From the NCBI GenBank assembly GCA_964412555.1, contig CAYPPG010000020.1:48255-112254 (forward strand): a stretch of DNA of 64,000 nt, written 5' to 3'. Both the position numbers and the translations under genes were made by a program. Below the pieces are notes generated by a model, which was given only the letters and a program-made list of their open reading frames with translations, was not told where the DNA came from and did not search any database. This document shows positions 50,400 through 60,179 of this stretch, one piece after another. Position 1 is the first letter of the stretch, and each line of letters opens with the position of its first letter. This DNA is from CAYPPG01 sp964412555 (GTDB lineage: Bacteria; Hinthialibacterota; Hinthialibacteria; Hinthialibacterales; Hinthialibacteraceae).

Positions 50400-53300
50400 A
50401 TGAGTTCACCCATGCATACTATTCGTTTCATCTCCATTTTTTTCACTATTTTGTTGATGAATAGTTTATCCTTCTGTGAAGAATTCAATATCCTTTACGA
50501 CATGGGGATCAAGGATTCACCTCTCGCAGAAGATGCGATTCCGGTTTACCAAGACACGAACTATTCCACTGACAGAGGTTACGGCTGGTTATCTCCGCCG
50601 CAGAACGGTTTTAACGACGAATCTGGATTGCCGGAGAAAGGCGACCGGCATCACCCACTTCATGTCGTTCCGCCCGGCAAGGATTTATATCGTGATGGCT
50701 TCGAATCTGAAAAGCCGATTGTTTTTCGGGCGGATGTTGCAAACGGCGAGTATCTGGTTACTGTTTTTCTGGGTCGTTACAAGCAGCGGCGGCATGATTT
50801 GAAGGTGACGATCAATGATGTACTCTTAGCCGAGAACATCGACGCATGGGGAAATGTGTGGGGATCGCAAGGCGGTACATTTATCAAGAGTGTAAAAGTT
50901 CCGGTTCGGGTGAGTGAAAAGATGATTCAAATCGAAGTTGGTTATGAACCGTCCCGTCCGGATTCGTGGAAGGAATACACTGGCAGTGAACCGGAGGGTG
51001 GACGGCTTTGGTATCTTGGTGAGAATAAAAGCTCTATTGTCGGCTTGCGGATTCGCTCGAAACCGGCGTGGCCGATTGCTTGGGATGGAGCGAGACTTAT
51101 AAGCAGCAAATTGGACGCCAATTATCAACCGATTCTTGATGTCTTGAATGAAATGAATTCTGAGAAGGCGTTATCTCTATTCAAAGAAGCGGAAATAGAT
51201 TCATCTTTTTTGAATACGATTGCAATTCGTGACACGATAGCGGCTCATATCGATACTCCCGATGAAACGCGGCTGGATCTTTTACACAAATCGATCAAGG
51301 AATTGCGGGCTTTCGATAAGCAAACCAATGCAATCCGGGAACGGTTGGAAGTAGACGAAAGAGTTCTGACAGCTTTGGAGTACATCCGCATGTGGGGATT
51401 TTCCCAAGCGAACGAAAAGACGGGATTGAAAATTTATCATCGTTATTGGGGAGCCTATGAATTGTGCAACGCGGTCGCGCCGAATGATCCGCTCTACCCG
51501 TTGGCACTACTCTTGAAAACCCGTGTGGCATATTGGAATGGAAGAGAAGGTGGCTGGAAGCATTGCTATGCGCTCGCCCGCCAACATGCAACGGAATTGA
51601 AACAATTTTATCCTGACCATCCGCTGGTGAGGATGTATTTGGGAGAATCGATCCGGCAGGTTTATGACAGCAAACCGGTTCCGGACAATACTCCGAAATG
51701 GGCGGCATTACAGCGGGAAGCATTAGGGCGTATGCGAGAAGTGATCCATTATTGGGTGAACCACCGCCAGAGAGAAAACGGTGAACTTGGTGGAGGGTGG
51801 GGAGATGATGTTGAAATTTTGCGCAGCTGGATTCCGCTTGTGTTGGCAACGCATGATAAAACGGCTCGACTTGGTGCAAAACGCATTGCCGATGGAGTGT
51901 ATGCAACCGGGGTGATTGAGAACGGCTATGCAAAAGAGATCGGAGACGTGGAACATGCTGCCGAACCGGTTTCCGACACACAGCCACTCATGATGGCGGT
52001 GGAACATGGGAATCCTCTCTATTTTGAACGATGCATGGCCGTCATGAAATGCATGAAAGAGGTTTGGACAGCAAATAACAATAATGGGGATCTGCATTTC
52101 AAATCGCATTATTATTCCGCTACGGAAACTGTCGATACTCCACCGCGCTCTGCGGATGTTCCTCTTAATGGGCGGGCGGTCAAACCGGGAATATGGGTGA
52201 TGGGGTACAGCAAGCATCCGATTGTGGCACAATTATTAGCCGACTGGACAGCGGCCTGGGTGAAAGCCGCGAGGCAAGGGGAGAACGGCAAACCAGCTGG
52301 AATCATCCCCGGGTCGATCTCCTTCCCTGAAGGACGCATTGGAGGATATGCCGAAAATTGGTGGGAAACAAAAGGCTACGACGACCTCACAGCGATGGGA
52401 TACACGGCAAAATTATATCACATTATGCTGGCCGTTTGGGCGGAAACAGGGGATGAATCTGCCCTCGAACCCATCTTTGCCGCCTTGGACGCTGTGCGCA
52501 CTTATCGCGAGTACGATATCAAAAAACCGACGCCAGGCAGCCTCGAATGGGTTGGGATGATTCATGACAATCCCGCTTTCTTCGATGTAGTGGAAAAATG
52601 GCGCGCTCTTTCAGGCGATGACCGATACGACGATTTGATCCTAAAATGGGCGACCGGCACGATGCGAATGAAACTTACCGGCGATCGATCCCGCTTGGAA
52701 AATGAACTTGAAGGAATCATCAATGGCTTGAGTTCCAATCTGCCCATGATCACGACAGAAGTGCTTTTTACCGACAGGGTGTCGATACCCGGCAGCACGG
52801 TTCTCGCTTCGATGATCACCGGTTCGTTCGGGAATCCGACTTACTATCCGCTTCATGCGGTTACCTGGGAAGGAATCGGCGACAATGCAGCCGTTTTGGT
52901 GCAAAAATCCGATATAAGCCAATTACAGGCCCAATTGTATAACTTCAATAGCGAATCCTGTGAAATTCTCATGCAATTATGGAGATTATCGCCAGGTGCA
53001 TATGAAATAACCATTGCAGATATGCAGGATTCAAAAAAAATCTTGGTCTCTCAAGATGTCGTGATTGAAGAAAAGGGGCAAAAATTTGATTTGACTCTTC
53101 CCCCGCAACGGCTTATTTCACTCAACATCCAGCAAAAGAATCGAATCATTCATGCCAAGTTGCTTCCCGATCTCGCGATTGGAAATGGCGATTTGAAAGT
53201 AGTAAAACCCGGTATATTGTCTGTTACACTGCATAATCTCGGTTCCGCACCGGTTTATCCCTTTACCATGACGATTACACCTCCCATTGGACCGACAATT

Positions 53301-53492
53301 CGCAAGCGATGCAGAGGAATCGAAGCGTTGACGGATCTGGAACCGAAAACCGTTCACTATGAAATCCCCTATACACCCCCCACAGCGAAAGGAACATTTA
53401 TTATCCAACTCGATGCTGAGAATGAAATTGAAGAAATCTGTGAATTGAATAATGAATTGAAGAAAATATCCCATCTGCCGCTTCCTGAATGA
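50400..53492 (+). CDS. large exported protein: carbohydrate-binding-like N-domain, helical middle, CARDB C-domain
   Basis: The product has about 1030 residues. A signal peptide (FISIFFTILLMNSLSFC) is followed by a galactose-binding-like beta domain (YDMGIKDSP, RGYGWLSPP, GEYLVTVFLGRY), the kind that opens rhamnogalacturonan-degrading enzymes. Residues of about 330-800 are rich in paired helices and Trp/His (GGGWGDDVEILRSW, GGYAENWWETKGYDD), suggesting an (alpha/alpha)6 toroid of lyases or glycosidases. The last 100 residues are a CARDB-like domain (PDLAIGNGDLKVVKPGILSV). I do not recognise the enzyme family. It lies alone between the Uma2 gene and NfnAB. Confidence 0.8.
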   Translation: MSSPMHTIRFISIFFTILLMNSLSFCEEFNILYDMGIKDSPLAEDAIPVYQDTNYSTDRGYGWLSPPQNGFNDESGLPEKGDRHHPLHVVPPGKDLYRDGFESEKPIVFRADVANGEYLVTVFLGRYKQRRHDLKVTINDVLLAENIDAWGNVWGSQGGTFIKSVKVPVRVSEKMIQIEVGYEPSRPDSWKEYTGSEPEGGRLWYLGENKSSIVGLRIRSKPAWPIAWDGARLISSKLDANYQPILDVLNEMNSEKALSLFKEAEIDSSFLNTIAIRDTIAAHIDTPDETRLDLLHKSIKELRAFDKQTNAIRERLEVDERVLTALEYIRMWGFSQANEKTGLKIYHRYWGAYELCNAVAPNDPLYPLALLLKTRVAYWNGREGGWKHCYALARQHATELKQFYPDHPLVRMYLGESIRQVYDSKPVPDNTPKWAALQREALGRMREVIHYWVNHRQRENGELGGGWGDDVEILRSWIPLVLATHDKTARLGAKRIADGVYATGVIENGYAKEIGDVEHAAEPVSDTQPLMMAVEHGNPLYFERCMAVMKCMKEVWTANNNNGDLHFKSHYYSATETVDTPPRSADVPLNGRAVKPGIWVMGYSKHPIVAQLLADWTAAWVKAARQGENGKPAGIIPGSISFPEGRIGGYAENWWETKGYDDLTAMGYTAKLYHIMLAVWAETGDESALEPIFAALDAVRTYREYDIKKPTPGSLEWVGMIHDNPAFFDVVEKWRALSGDDRYDDLILKWATGTMRMKLTGDRSRLENELEGIINGLSSNLPMITTEVLFTDRVSIPGSTVLASMITGSFGNPTYYPLHAVTWEGIGDNAAVLVQKSDISQLQAQLYNFNSESCEILMQLWRLSPGAYEITIADMQDSKKILVSQDVVIEEKGQKFDLTLPPQRLISLNIQQKNRIIHAKLLPDLAIGNGDLKVVKPGILSVTLHNLGSAPVYPFTMTITPPIGPTIRKRCRGIEALTDLEPKTVHYEIPYTPPTAKGTFIIQLDAENEIEEICELNNELKKISHLPLPE

Positions 53493-53624
53493 TAGGTGTT
53501 GGACTATACTTATATCTAACTGCTTAGTTAAAAAAATCTCTATTCCAATGTGCATAATCCCTACCCTCGTTGCGTTTCGTCCGAGACGCAGGCAAAGGAC
53601 TACACAATAAAAGGAGCATCCGTG

Positions 53625-55964
53625 ATGTTTGAAATCCTAGAAAAAAGAGAACTCGCACCGAATACCTTCTGGTTCGAGGCGAAAGCACCCCTGGTTAGCC
53701 ATGCCCGCAAGCCGGGACAATTCATGATCATTTGCCCGCACGAAAAAGCGGAACGTATACCTATTTCTCTTGCCGGCTCGAACCTTGAAAACGACAGCCT
53801 TCTGTTTGTTATCCAGGCAATCGGAAAAACCACGAATGAAATCTGCTCGATGAATGTCGGCGATTCGTTTTACAGCATTATCGGCCCGCTTGGTGAAGCC
53901 AGCCCCATCAAGAAATACGGTACAGTTGTTTGTTTGGGGGGTGGGTATGGAGTCGCCGCGTTACTACCTATTGCCAAGGAACTTCGAGAGCAGGGAAATC
54001 GGGTGATCGGCGTTATCGGCGCGCGCGAAAAGGAGTTGATTCTCCTTGAAGACAAAATGAAAGAAGCCTGCGATGAAGTCCGCATCTCCACCAATGACGG
54101 TTCCTATGGAACAAAAGGATTTGTAACCGATGTGCTGAAAGAAATCATGGATGAAGGGATCAAAGTCGATCACACCTTCGCCATCGGTCCCGTTCCGATG
54201 ATGAAAGCGGTCAGCGACATGACCAAACCGCTGGAAATCGGTTGCACCGTTTCTCTTAATGCATTGATGGTCGACGGAACCGGGATGTGCGGCGGTTGCC
54301 GGGTGAATGTGAACGGCGATTCGAAATTCGCCTGCTATCATGGCCCTGATTTCGATGGTCACCAGGTCGATTTCGATGAGCTGATGAATCGCCAAAAATG
54401 GTATGTGAATGAAGAAAAACATGCATTTGCTGTATATAAAGGCGAGGAAGAAGCTCACTCACCTCTCTGTCCCTACGATGCGAGTCTTGAAGAAATCGAT
54501 AAAGTATGGAATCCAAATATTCCCGAAGGGATCGATATAAAAGATGAAAAACTCAAACCGAAAGACCGAATGAATATTCCGCGTCAGGTCATGCCTGAAC
54601 AGGAAGCGGATGTCCGGAAAAAGAATTTTAACGAAGTCGCCCTCGGTTTTACGGAAGAATTGGCTGCAGCGGAATCGAGCCGCTGCATCGAATGTGGCAA
54701 ACCCAAATGTATCGCCGGGTGTCCGGTCGGTGTGGATATCCCTCGTTTCATGAAACATGTGAAAGCGGGAGAATATCTGGAAGCGGCAAAGGTCATCAAA
54801 GAAACCAACGTACTTCCCGCTATCTGTGGCCGGGTGTGCCCTCAGGAAACGCAATGTGAAATCAAATGCATTTTAGGTAATAAAAAGGAACCGGTTGCCA
54901 TCGGCCGCCTGGAACGATTTGTGGCTGATTATGAGCGAATGTACGGTGGAGAATTCGAATGGACACCGCCGCCGCCGACCGGGAAAAAGGTCGCCATTGT
55001 CGGTTCCGGTCCCGCCAGTTTGACAGTTGCCGGTGATCTGATCGCCAGAGGTCACGAAGTGCATGTCTATGAAGCCTTGCATAGATTGGGCGGAGTTCTT
55101 ATCTATGGAATCCCTGAATTCCGTTTGCCAAATGATGTCGTGGATATGGAAATCGACGGCTTGCGCAAAAAAGGCGTGAAATTCTATACCAACGCCTTAA
55201 TCGGGAAAGCGATCACGGTGGACGAACTCTTCGAGAAGCATGGCTTCGACGTTGTATTCCTGGGAACCGGCGCCGGCTTGCCGCGTATGATGAATATTCC
55301 CGGTGAGAATTGCAAAGGTGTATACACGGCGAATGAATATTTGACACGCATTAATCTCATGCATGCGGATCGTTTTCCCGAATACAGCACACCTGTAACG
55401 GTTGGCAAGAATGTTGCCGTTATCGGTTGCGGAAATACAGCGATGGACGCTGCGCGCGTTAGTCTACGTATGGGAGCGGAAAATGTCGCCATTGTGTATC
55501 GGCGAACTTTGGCTGAATCCCCTGCCCGTGATGAAGAGATACAGCATGCGAAGGAAGAAGGAATCGATTTTCGCCTATTGACTGCCCCGGTCCGCATTAT
55601 TGGTACGGAAGACGGCTGGGTTAAAGAAATGGAATGCATCCAGATGGAACTCGGTGAGCCGGATTCCTCCGGACGCCGCCGCCCGGTTCCGATTGAAGGA
55701 TCGGAATACATCATGCCGGTCGAGACGGTCATCACAGCGCTCGGATTCGGAGTGAATCCCTTGGTTCCGAACACAACCAAAGGCCTGGAACTCAACAAAT
55801 GGGGAGTCATCGTGGCTGAACCCGAAACCGGGAAGACCAGCCGCAAGGGAGTTTTTGCGGGCGGTGACTCGATCACGGGCGGTTCCACGGTCATTATGGC
55901 GATGGGGCAAGGCCGAATTGCGGCGCAGGCGATGGATGAGTATCTAAAGAGTGGTAATTGGTAA
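53625..55964 (+). CDS. fused NfnA-NfnB: NADH-dependent ferredoxin:NADP oxidoreductase
   Basis: Residues 1-275 are the NfnA/PyrK-like flavoprotein with a [2Fe-2S] site of the rare D-x4-C-x2-C-x11-C pattern (DGTGMCGGC...FAC). Residues of about 290-779 are the GltD-like NfnB part with two [4Fe-4S] motifs (CIECGKPKCIAGCP, CGRVCPQETQCEIKC) and FAD and NADPH Rossmann folds (VAIVGSGPASLTVAGDL, VAVIGCGNTAMDAARV). It links NADH and reduced ferredoxin to two NADPH by flavin bifurcation. The two subunits are separate genes in Thermotoga but fused here. AAAGGAG precedes ATG 53625, giving 779 residues. Confidence 0.92.
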   Translation: MFEILEKRELAPNTFWFEAKAPLVSHARKPGQFMIICPHEKAERIPISLAGSNLENDSLLFVIQAIGKTTNEICSMNVGDSFYSIIGPLGEASPIKKYGTVVCLGGGYGVAALLPIAKELREQGNRVIGVIGAREKELILLEDKMKEACDEVRISTNDGSYGTKGFVTDVLKEIMDEGIKVDHTFAIGPVPMMKAVSDMTKPLEIGCTVSLNALMVDGTGMCGGCRVNVNGDSKFACYHGPDFDGHQVDFDELMNRQKWYVNEEKHAFAVYKGEEEAHSPLCPYDASLEEIDKVWNPNIPEGIDIKDEKLKPKDRMNIPRQVMPEQEADVRKKNFNEVALGFTEELAAAESSRCIECGKPKCIAGCPVGVDIPRFMKHVKAGEYLEAAKVIKETNVLPAICGRVCPQETQCEIKCILGNKKEPVAIGRLERFVADYERMYGGEFEWTPPPPTGKKVAIVGSGPASLTVAGDLIARGHEVHVYEALHRLGGVLIYGIPEFRLPNDVVDMEIDGLRKKGVKFYTNALIGKAITVDELFEKHGFDVVFLGTGAGLPRMMNIPGENCKGVYTANEYLTRINLMHADRFPEYSTPVTVGKNVAVIGCGNTAMDAARVSLRMGAENVAIVYRRTLAESPARDEEIQHAKEEGIDFRLLTAPVRIIGTEDGWVKEMECIQMELGEPDSSGRRRPVPIEGSEYIMPVETVITALGFGVNPLVPNTTKGLELNKWGVIVAEPETGKTSRKGVFAGGDSITGGSTVIMAMGQGRIAAQAMDEYLKSGNW

Positions 55965-56116
55965 AATATATTTGGAAATATACAAGAAACTTCCCTGGAT
56001 TATAAAACTCTTTCCGATGAAAATTAGGAATCCATGCGGATTTGCTTTTCAAGCATTCGGCCGTATAGAGGATTGATGTAAATTTCGCTTTAAATCTTTA
56101 TCGGGGAGTTCCTATC

Positions 56117-57964
56117 ATGAATCGTATCATCTCTTATTTCGTTATCACGAAAAATAATCTTTTTCTCGTCTCTATTGTTCTTCTATCTACAATTCTCTCT
56201 TTCATGGCACAATCTGCTCCTACCCCCAATGGGCACGTGCAAAAATGGCATCCTCTCACCCTCACCTTCGAAGGACCGGAATCGAGCGAAACTGCCGACT
56301 CTCCGAATCCCTTTCTCGATTACCGTCTCCAAGTTCACTTCACGGCCCCTCGCGGCGTGGTCTATAACGTTCCTGGTTTCTACGATGGAAATGGAAAAGA
56401 CGGCGATACGGGTACAATATGGAAAGTCTGTTTTTCTCCGGATGAAGCAGGCAAGTGGTCATATAAGGTCTCCTTCCGAAGTGGAGATCAAATCGCTGTC
56501 TCTCTCGATCCGAACGCGGGCAAGCCTCTTCCGCTAAACGGCACGGAAGGCCATTTCACTGTCACCGAACGTGATCCCAATGCCCCCGGCTTTTTGAAAT
56601 GGGGTCGCCTTGAATATGTCGGGAAATTTTACTTGAAATTTCGGGATGGTTCCTATTGGATCCGCGGGGGGGCTGACAGTCCCGAAAATTTCCTTGCCTA
56701 TGCCGGATTCGACAACACACCGCCCAGCCATCGATACGCCCTTCACAAAGAAGACTGGCAGGACGGGGATCCGGATTGGAATGATGGAAAAGGGAAAGCC
56801 ATCATCGGAGCGTTGAACTATCTCGCGGGCAAAAATGTCAACAGCATCTATGCACTGACCATGAACATCGGCGGGGACGGCAAAGATGTCTGGCCCTGGT
56901 CCGGCAAACCCGATCCGGAAGGAAATCCAAAAAACGACAACCTTCATTTCGATATTTCTAAACTCCATCAATGGAATATCGTCTTTGACCATGCTCAACG
57001 AAACGGGATATTCTTGCATCTCGTGTTGAATGAAGCGGAAGCCCCAAACAAGAAAGAACTCGATGAAGGCGAACTTGGCGTCGAGCGGAAACTGTACTAC
57101 CGTGAACTCATCGCCCGCTTCGGCCATCACCTCGCATTGGAATGGAATCTGTGTGAAGAATACAATATCGGTTTCGATTTCGGTCCGGAACGCATTCGGC
57201 AATTCGCCAGCTATATCGGCGAAGTCGATCCCTATCATCACCCAATTACTGTTCATTCGGCAGGCAATCCTTTAGAAAAATTGCGGTTCATGTTCGGTGA
57301 TGAACGCTTCGATATGACCTCCATCCAGCTCAATCAGCGCCGTATCGACACTTTGTGTGAAGAATTTCGCCAGGCGACAAAGCAAGCGGGACGTCCCCTC
57401 CCCGTTTCGATGGATGAATTCACGGTGGATCAGGGACAGCGAGCGTCTCACATTCCTATCGACAATGCGGATGCCTATCGCAAACAAAAATTGTGGCCGG
57501 TCTATCTCTCCGGTGGGATGATTGAATTTATTCTTGAAGGTCTCCTTCAGGTCGACGATTTCAAAAGCGGCGAAAAGGATAAACTCTGGGAGTATGTCTG
57601 GTATGCCCGCAAATTCATGGAAGAAAACCTTCCCTTCTGGGAAATGGAACCGGCGGATGAACTCGTCACCGGAGAAGGCACAATTCCTGTCGGCCTTGGC
57701 AAAGGAAAAACGTTCGAACTAGATGCACAAGTCTTTTCAAAAACGAATGAAATCTACGCAGTCTATCTTCCCATCGCTCACCCAACCGGTTCAATTGACC
57801 TATCCCAGACAACCGGCACTTTCGAACTCCGCTGGTACAATCCCCGCACCGGCCGGTTCGAAGGAAAACCAACCAGTGTGGAGGCAGGCAAACGCATCCC
57901 GCTCGATGATCCTCCCAAAGACAAGGATGAAGATTGGGTTGTTTTCTTGAAGAAAAACGATTGA
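56117..57964 (+). CDS. exported DUF5060-type glycoside hydrolase-like protein
   Basis: The 615 residues comprise a signal segment (LVSIVLLSTILSFMAQSA) and an N-terminal DUF5060 beta domain (VQKWHPLTLTFEGP, GTIWKVCFSPDEAGKWSY). A TIM-barrel follows (FYLKFRDGSYWIRGGADSPE, WNLCEEYNIG with a Glu pair, PVSMDEFTVDQG), and the protein ends in a collagen-binding-like C-terminal beta domain (FELRWYNPRTGRFEG). This arrangement is seen in uncultured bacteria and planctomycetes. A retaining glycosidase is likely but the sugar is unknown. Confidence 0.85.
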   Translation: MNRIISYFVITKNNLFLVSIVLLSTILSFMAQSAPTPNGHVQKWHPLTLTFEGPESSETADSPNPFLDYRLQVHFTAPRGVVYNVPGFYDGNGKDGDTGTIWKVCFSPDEAGKWSYKVSFRSGDQIAVSLDPNAGKPLPLNGTEGHFTVTERDPNAPGFLKWGRLEYVGKFYLKFRDGSYWIRGGADSPENFLAYAGFDNTPPSHRYALHKEDWQDGDPDWNDGKGKAIIGALNYLAGKNVNSIYALTMNIGGDGKDVWPWSGKPDPEGNPKNDNLHFDISKLHQWNIVFDHAQRNGIFLHLVLNEAEAPNKKELDEGELGVERKLYYRELIARFGHHLALEWNLCEEYNIGFDFGPERIRQFASYIGEVDPYHHPITVHSAGNPLEKLRFMFGDERFDMTSIQLNQRRIDTLCEEFRQATKQAGRPLPVSMDEFTVDQGQRASHIPIDNADAYRKQKLWPVYLSGGMIEFILEGLLQVDDFKSGEKDKLWEYVWYARKFMEENLPFWEMEPADELVTGEGTIPVGLGKGKTFELDAQVFSKTNEIYAVYLPIAHPTGSIDLSQTTGTFELRWYNPRTGRFEGKPTSVEAGKRIPLDDPPKDKDEDWVVFLKKND

Positions 57965-58004
57965 AAAATACCCTCCCGCCTTTATGGAACAGTTTTTGCA
58001 CTAT

Positions 58005-58030
58005 CCCACCTTGAATAATGAAAAGGTGGG
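58005..58030 (+). promoter_or_regulatory. hairpin that pairs with the Shine-Dalgarno of the aconitase gene
   Basis: CCCACCTT (58005-58012) is the exact complement of AAGGTGGG (58023-58030). The right arm contains the ribosome-binding sequence AAGGTGG, with the ATG at 58036. Folding would hide the site and lower translation, so a trans-acting factor, RNA or temperature could control it. Confidence 0.5.
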
Positions 58031-58035
58031 GTATT

Positions 58036-59982
58036 ATGGGTAAAAACTTAACACACAAACTCATCGAATCACATCTTGTTGAAGGCACAATGAAACCGGG
58101 TGAGGAAATTGGTCTCAAGATCGATCAAACCTTAACCCAAGACGCAACCGGGACTATGGTGATGCTGGAATTCGAGGCTATGGAAATCCCCCGCGTCAAA
58201 ACCGAATTATCCGCTCAATACGTCGATCACAATTTGATTCAGGAAGATTTCAAAAATCCCGATGACCATCTGTTTCTCCGGAGTGCCTGTCAAAAATACG
58301 GAGTCTGGTACAGTCGGCCGGGAAACGGTGTGAGTCATCCTCTTCATATGGAATATTTTGGTGAGCCTGGCAAAACATTGCTTGGTTCCGACAGCCATTC
58401 TTGTGCTGCCGGCGCTCTGGGAATGCTGGCGTTCGGCGCGGGTGGTCTTGAGGTGGCAATGGCGATGGCGGGGAAGCCGTATTACCTTGAAATGCCCAAG
58501 GTGATGGGAGTCAAACTCATTGGCGAAATGCCTCCCTGGGTCAGCGCCAAAGATATTATTCTCGAAATGCTGCGCCGCCACGGTGTGGATGGTGGTGTGG
58601 GGAAAATTATTGAATATTACGGCTCCGGCGTGCCCACTTTGAGCATCATGGATCGTCATGTCATTGCAAATATGGGTGCAGAACTCGGCGCAACTACCAG
58701 TGTGTTTCCCTCGAATGGTCTTACAATATTCTTTCTCAAGCAACAGCGCCGTGAAGACTGCTGGGTAGAATTGTACCGGGATCGAGATTCTGAATTTGAT
58801 GAGCATGATGAAATTATTCTTGATGACCTGGAACCGCTCATCGCTCTCCCGACTTCTCCTGGAAATGTCGTTCCGGTGCGTGAAGTGGCAGGACGTGAAA
58901 TCTATCAATCCTACATCGGTTCCTCTGCCAATCCCGGCTTGCGCGATTTCGGTATCGCTTCTTTGATCGTAGATGGCAGACAAGTCCATGATCGTGTTTC
59001 ATTCGATATCAATCCGACATCCCGCCAGGTTCTGCAGAATCTGACTTCGATGGGATATTTGTCGAATTTGATCCAATGCGGCGCACGACTGCATCAAGCC
59101 GGCTGCAACGGTTGTATCGGCATGGGGCAGGCGCCCGCTACCGGTCAAATCAGCCTGCGAACCGTCCCGCGAAACTTTCCCGGCCGATCCGGAACGAAAG
59201 AAGATCAAGTTTATCTCTGCAGTCCTGAAACCGCTACCGCTTCGGCACTAACCGGTGTGATTACCGATCCACGAACTCTTGATATGGAATATCCGCACTT
59301 TAATGAGCCGAAACCGGAACAAGTTGTCATCAATACAGACATGCTGATCCCCCCTGCGGATCGCAATGAAGATGTGGAACTCGAAAAAGGCCCTAACATC
59401 GTTTCTCTCACCCCCTTGGAGGCCTTACCCGATTCAATTGAAGGTCCGGTACTTATTAAAGTGGCTGACGATATCTCTACCGATGAAATCATGCCGGCCG
59501 GCTCCAAAGTGTTGCCTTTCCGCAGCAATATTCCCGAAATCAGCAAATTTGTTTATTCTCAAGTAGATGAGACTTTTTATGAACGGGCGATGGAATATCA
59601 AAAACAGGGATTCTTTATCGTAGGCGGCGACAATTATGGACAAGGATCGAGCCGCGAACATGCCGCTATCGCACCGAGGCATCTTGGTCTGAAAGTGGTA
59701 CTTGCCAAAAGTTTTGCTCGTATTCACCGGCAGAATTTGATCAATTTCGGAGTTCTGCCGCTGGTGTTTGAAAATCCCGATGACTGGGAAACCATCGACC
59801 AAGACGACATGTTAAGCCTTGCGAACGCTCGTGACGCACTTCAAAATCAAACGATTCCGGTTGAAAACAAAACCAAAGAGAAACAATACTCGACAAAACA
59901 TTCGCTGACACCCCGCCAACAAAAAATCATTCTCCAAGGCAGCCTAATCAACACCATCCGTCACGAAAAAAACGAATACTGA
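58036..59982 (+). CDS. aconitate hydratase, Aquifex-type
   Basis: The 648-residue enzyme matches the short bacterial aconitases: LLGSDSHSCAAGALGMLAFG, the cluster motif GCNGCIGMGQAP, NFPGRSGT and DISTDEIMPAGSKVLPFRSN with GGDNYGQGSSREHAA. It isomerises citrate and isocitrate. Where the classic enzymes have the first cluster Cys in GSCTNS, this one reads YIGSSANPGLRDF, a form I associate with this subfamily. The third cluster ligand is then uncertain. ATG 58036 follows the sequestered ribosome site. No other citric acid cycle genes are nearby. Confidence 0.92.
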   Translation: MGKNLTHKLIESHLVEGTMKPGEEIGLKIDQTLTQDATGTMVMLEFEAMEIPRVKTELSAQYVDHNLIQEDFKNPDDHLFLRSACQKYGVWYSRPGNGVSHPLHMEYFGEPGKTLLGSDSHSCAAGALGMLAFGAGGLEVAMAMAGKPYYLEMPKVMGVKLIGEMPPWVSAKDIILEMLRRHGVDGGVGKIIEYYGSGVPTLSIMDRHVIANMGAELGATTSVFPSNGLTIFFLKQQRREDCWVELYRDRDSEFDEHDEIILDDLEPLIALPTSPGNVVPVREVAGREIYQSYIGSSANPGLRDFGIASLIVDGRQVHDRVSFDINPTSRQVLQNLTSMGYLSNLIQCGARLHQAGCNGCIGMGQAPATGQISLRTVPRNFPGRSGTKEDQVYLCSPETATASALTGVITDPRTLDMEYPHFNEPKPEQVVINTDMLIPPADRNEDVELEKGPNIVSLTPLEALPDSIEGPVLIKVADDISTDEIMPAGSKVLPFRSNIPEISKFVYSQVDETFYERAMEYQKQGFFIVGGDNYGQGSSREHAAIAPRHLGLKVVLAKSFARIHRQNLINFGVLPLVFENPDDWETIDQDDMLSLANARDALQNQTIPVENKTKEKQYSTKHSLTPRQQKIILQGSLINTIRHEKNEY

Positions 59983-60108
59983 GACAATTTCCGTCTATAT
60001 TTCCAAATTACACATACTTGTATAATTTGTGCACACCTTGCCTTTCCTCCAAGCATTCTTTACAATCGCCGAAGAGATTCTTGTGTAAAATTATTTTTAT
60101 CTTATACC

Positions 60109-60141
60109 CATAGGATAGGTCACGCATTACGATCCATCAAA
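60109..60141. repeat. dispersed hairpin, family D copy 2
   Basis: TAGGATAGGTCACGCATTACGATCCATC repeats the block at 43057-43092 with few changes, again beside an exported Gfo/Idh/MocA gene. Confidence 0.72.
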
Positions 60142-60179
60142 ATTTTAATCGCGTATCAACCAACCATGGAGCAACAACC

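Noticed and set aside
56534..57256. A 240-codon open frame on the minus strand, with other long antisense frames such as 55184-55894, 19147-20004 and 47607-48233
   Set aside because: Each lies wholly antisense to a gene with clear domains, has no ribosome site and shows no recognisable motif; codon structure of the sense gene explains the open frame.
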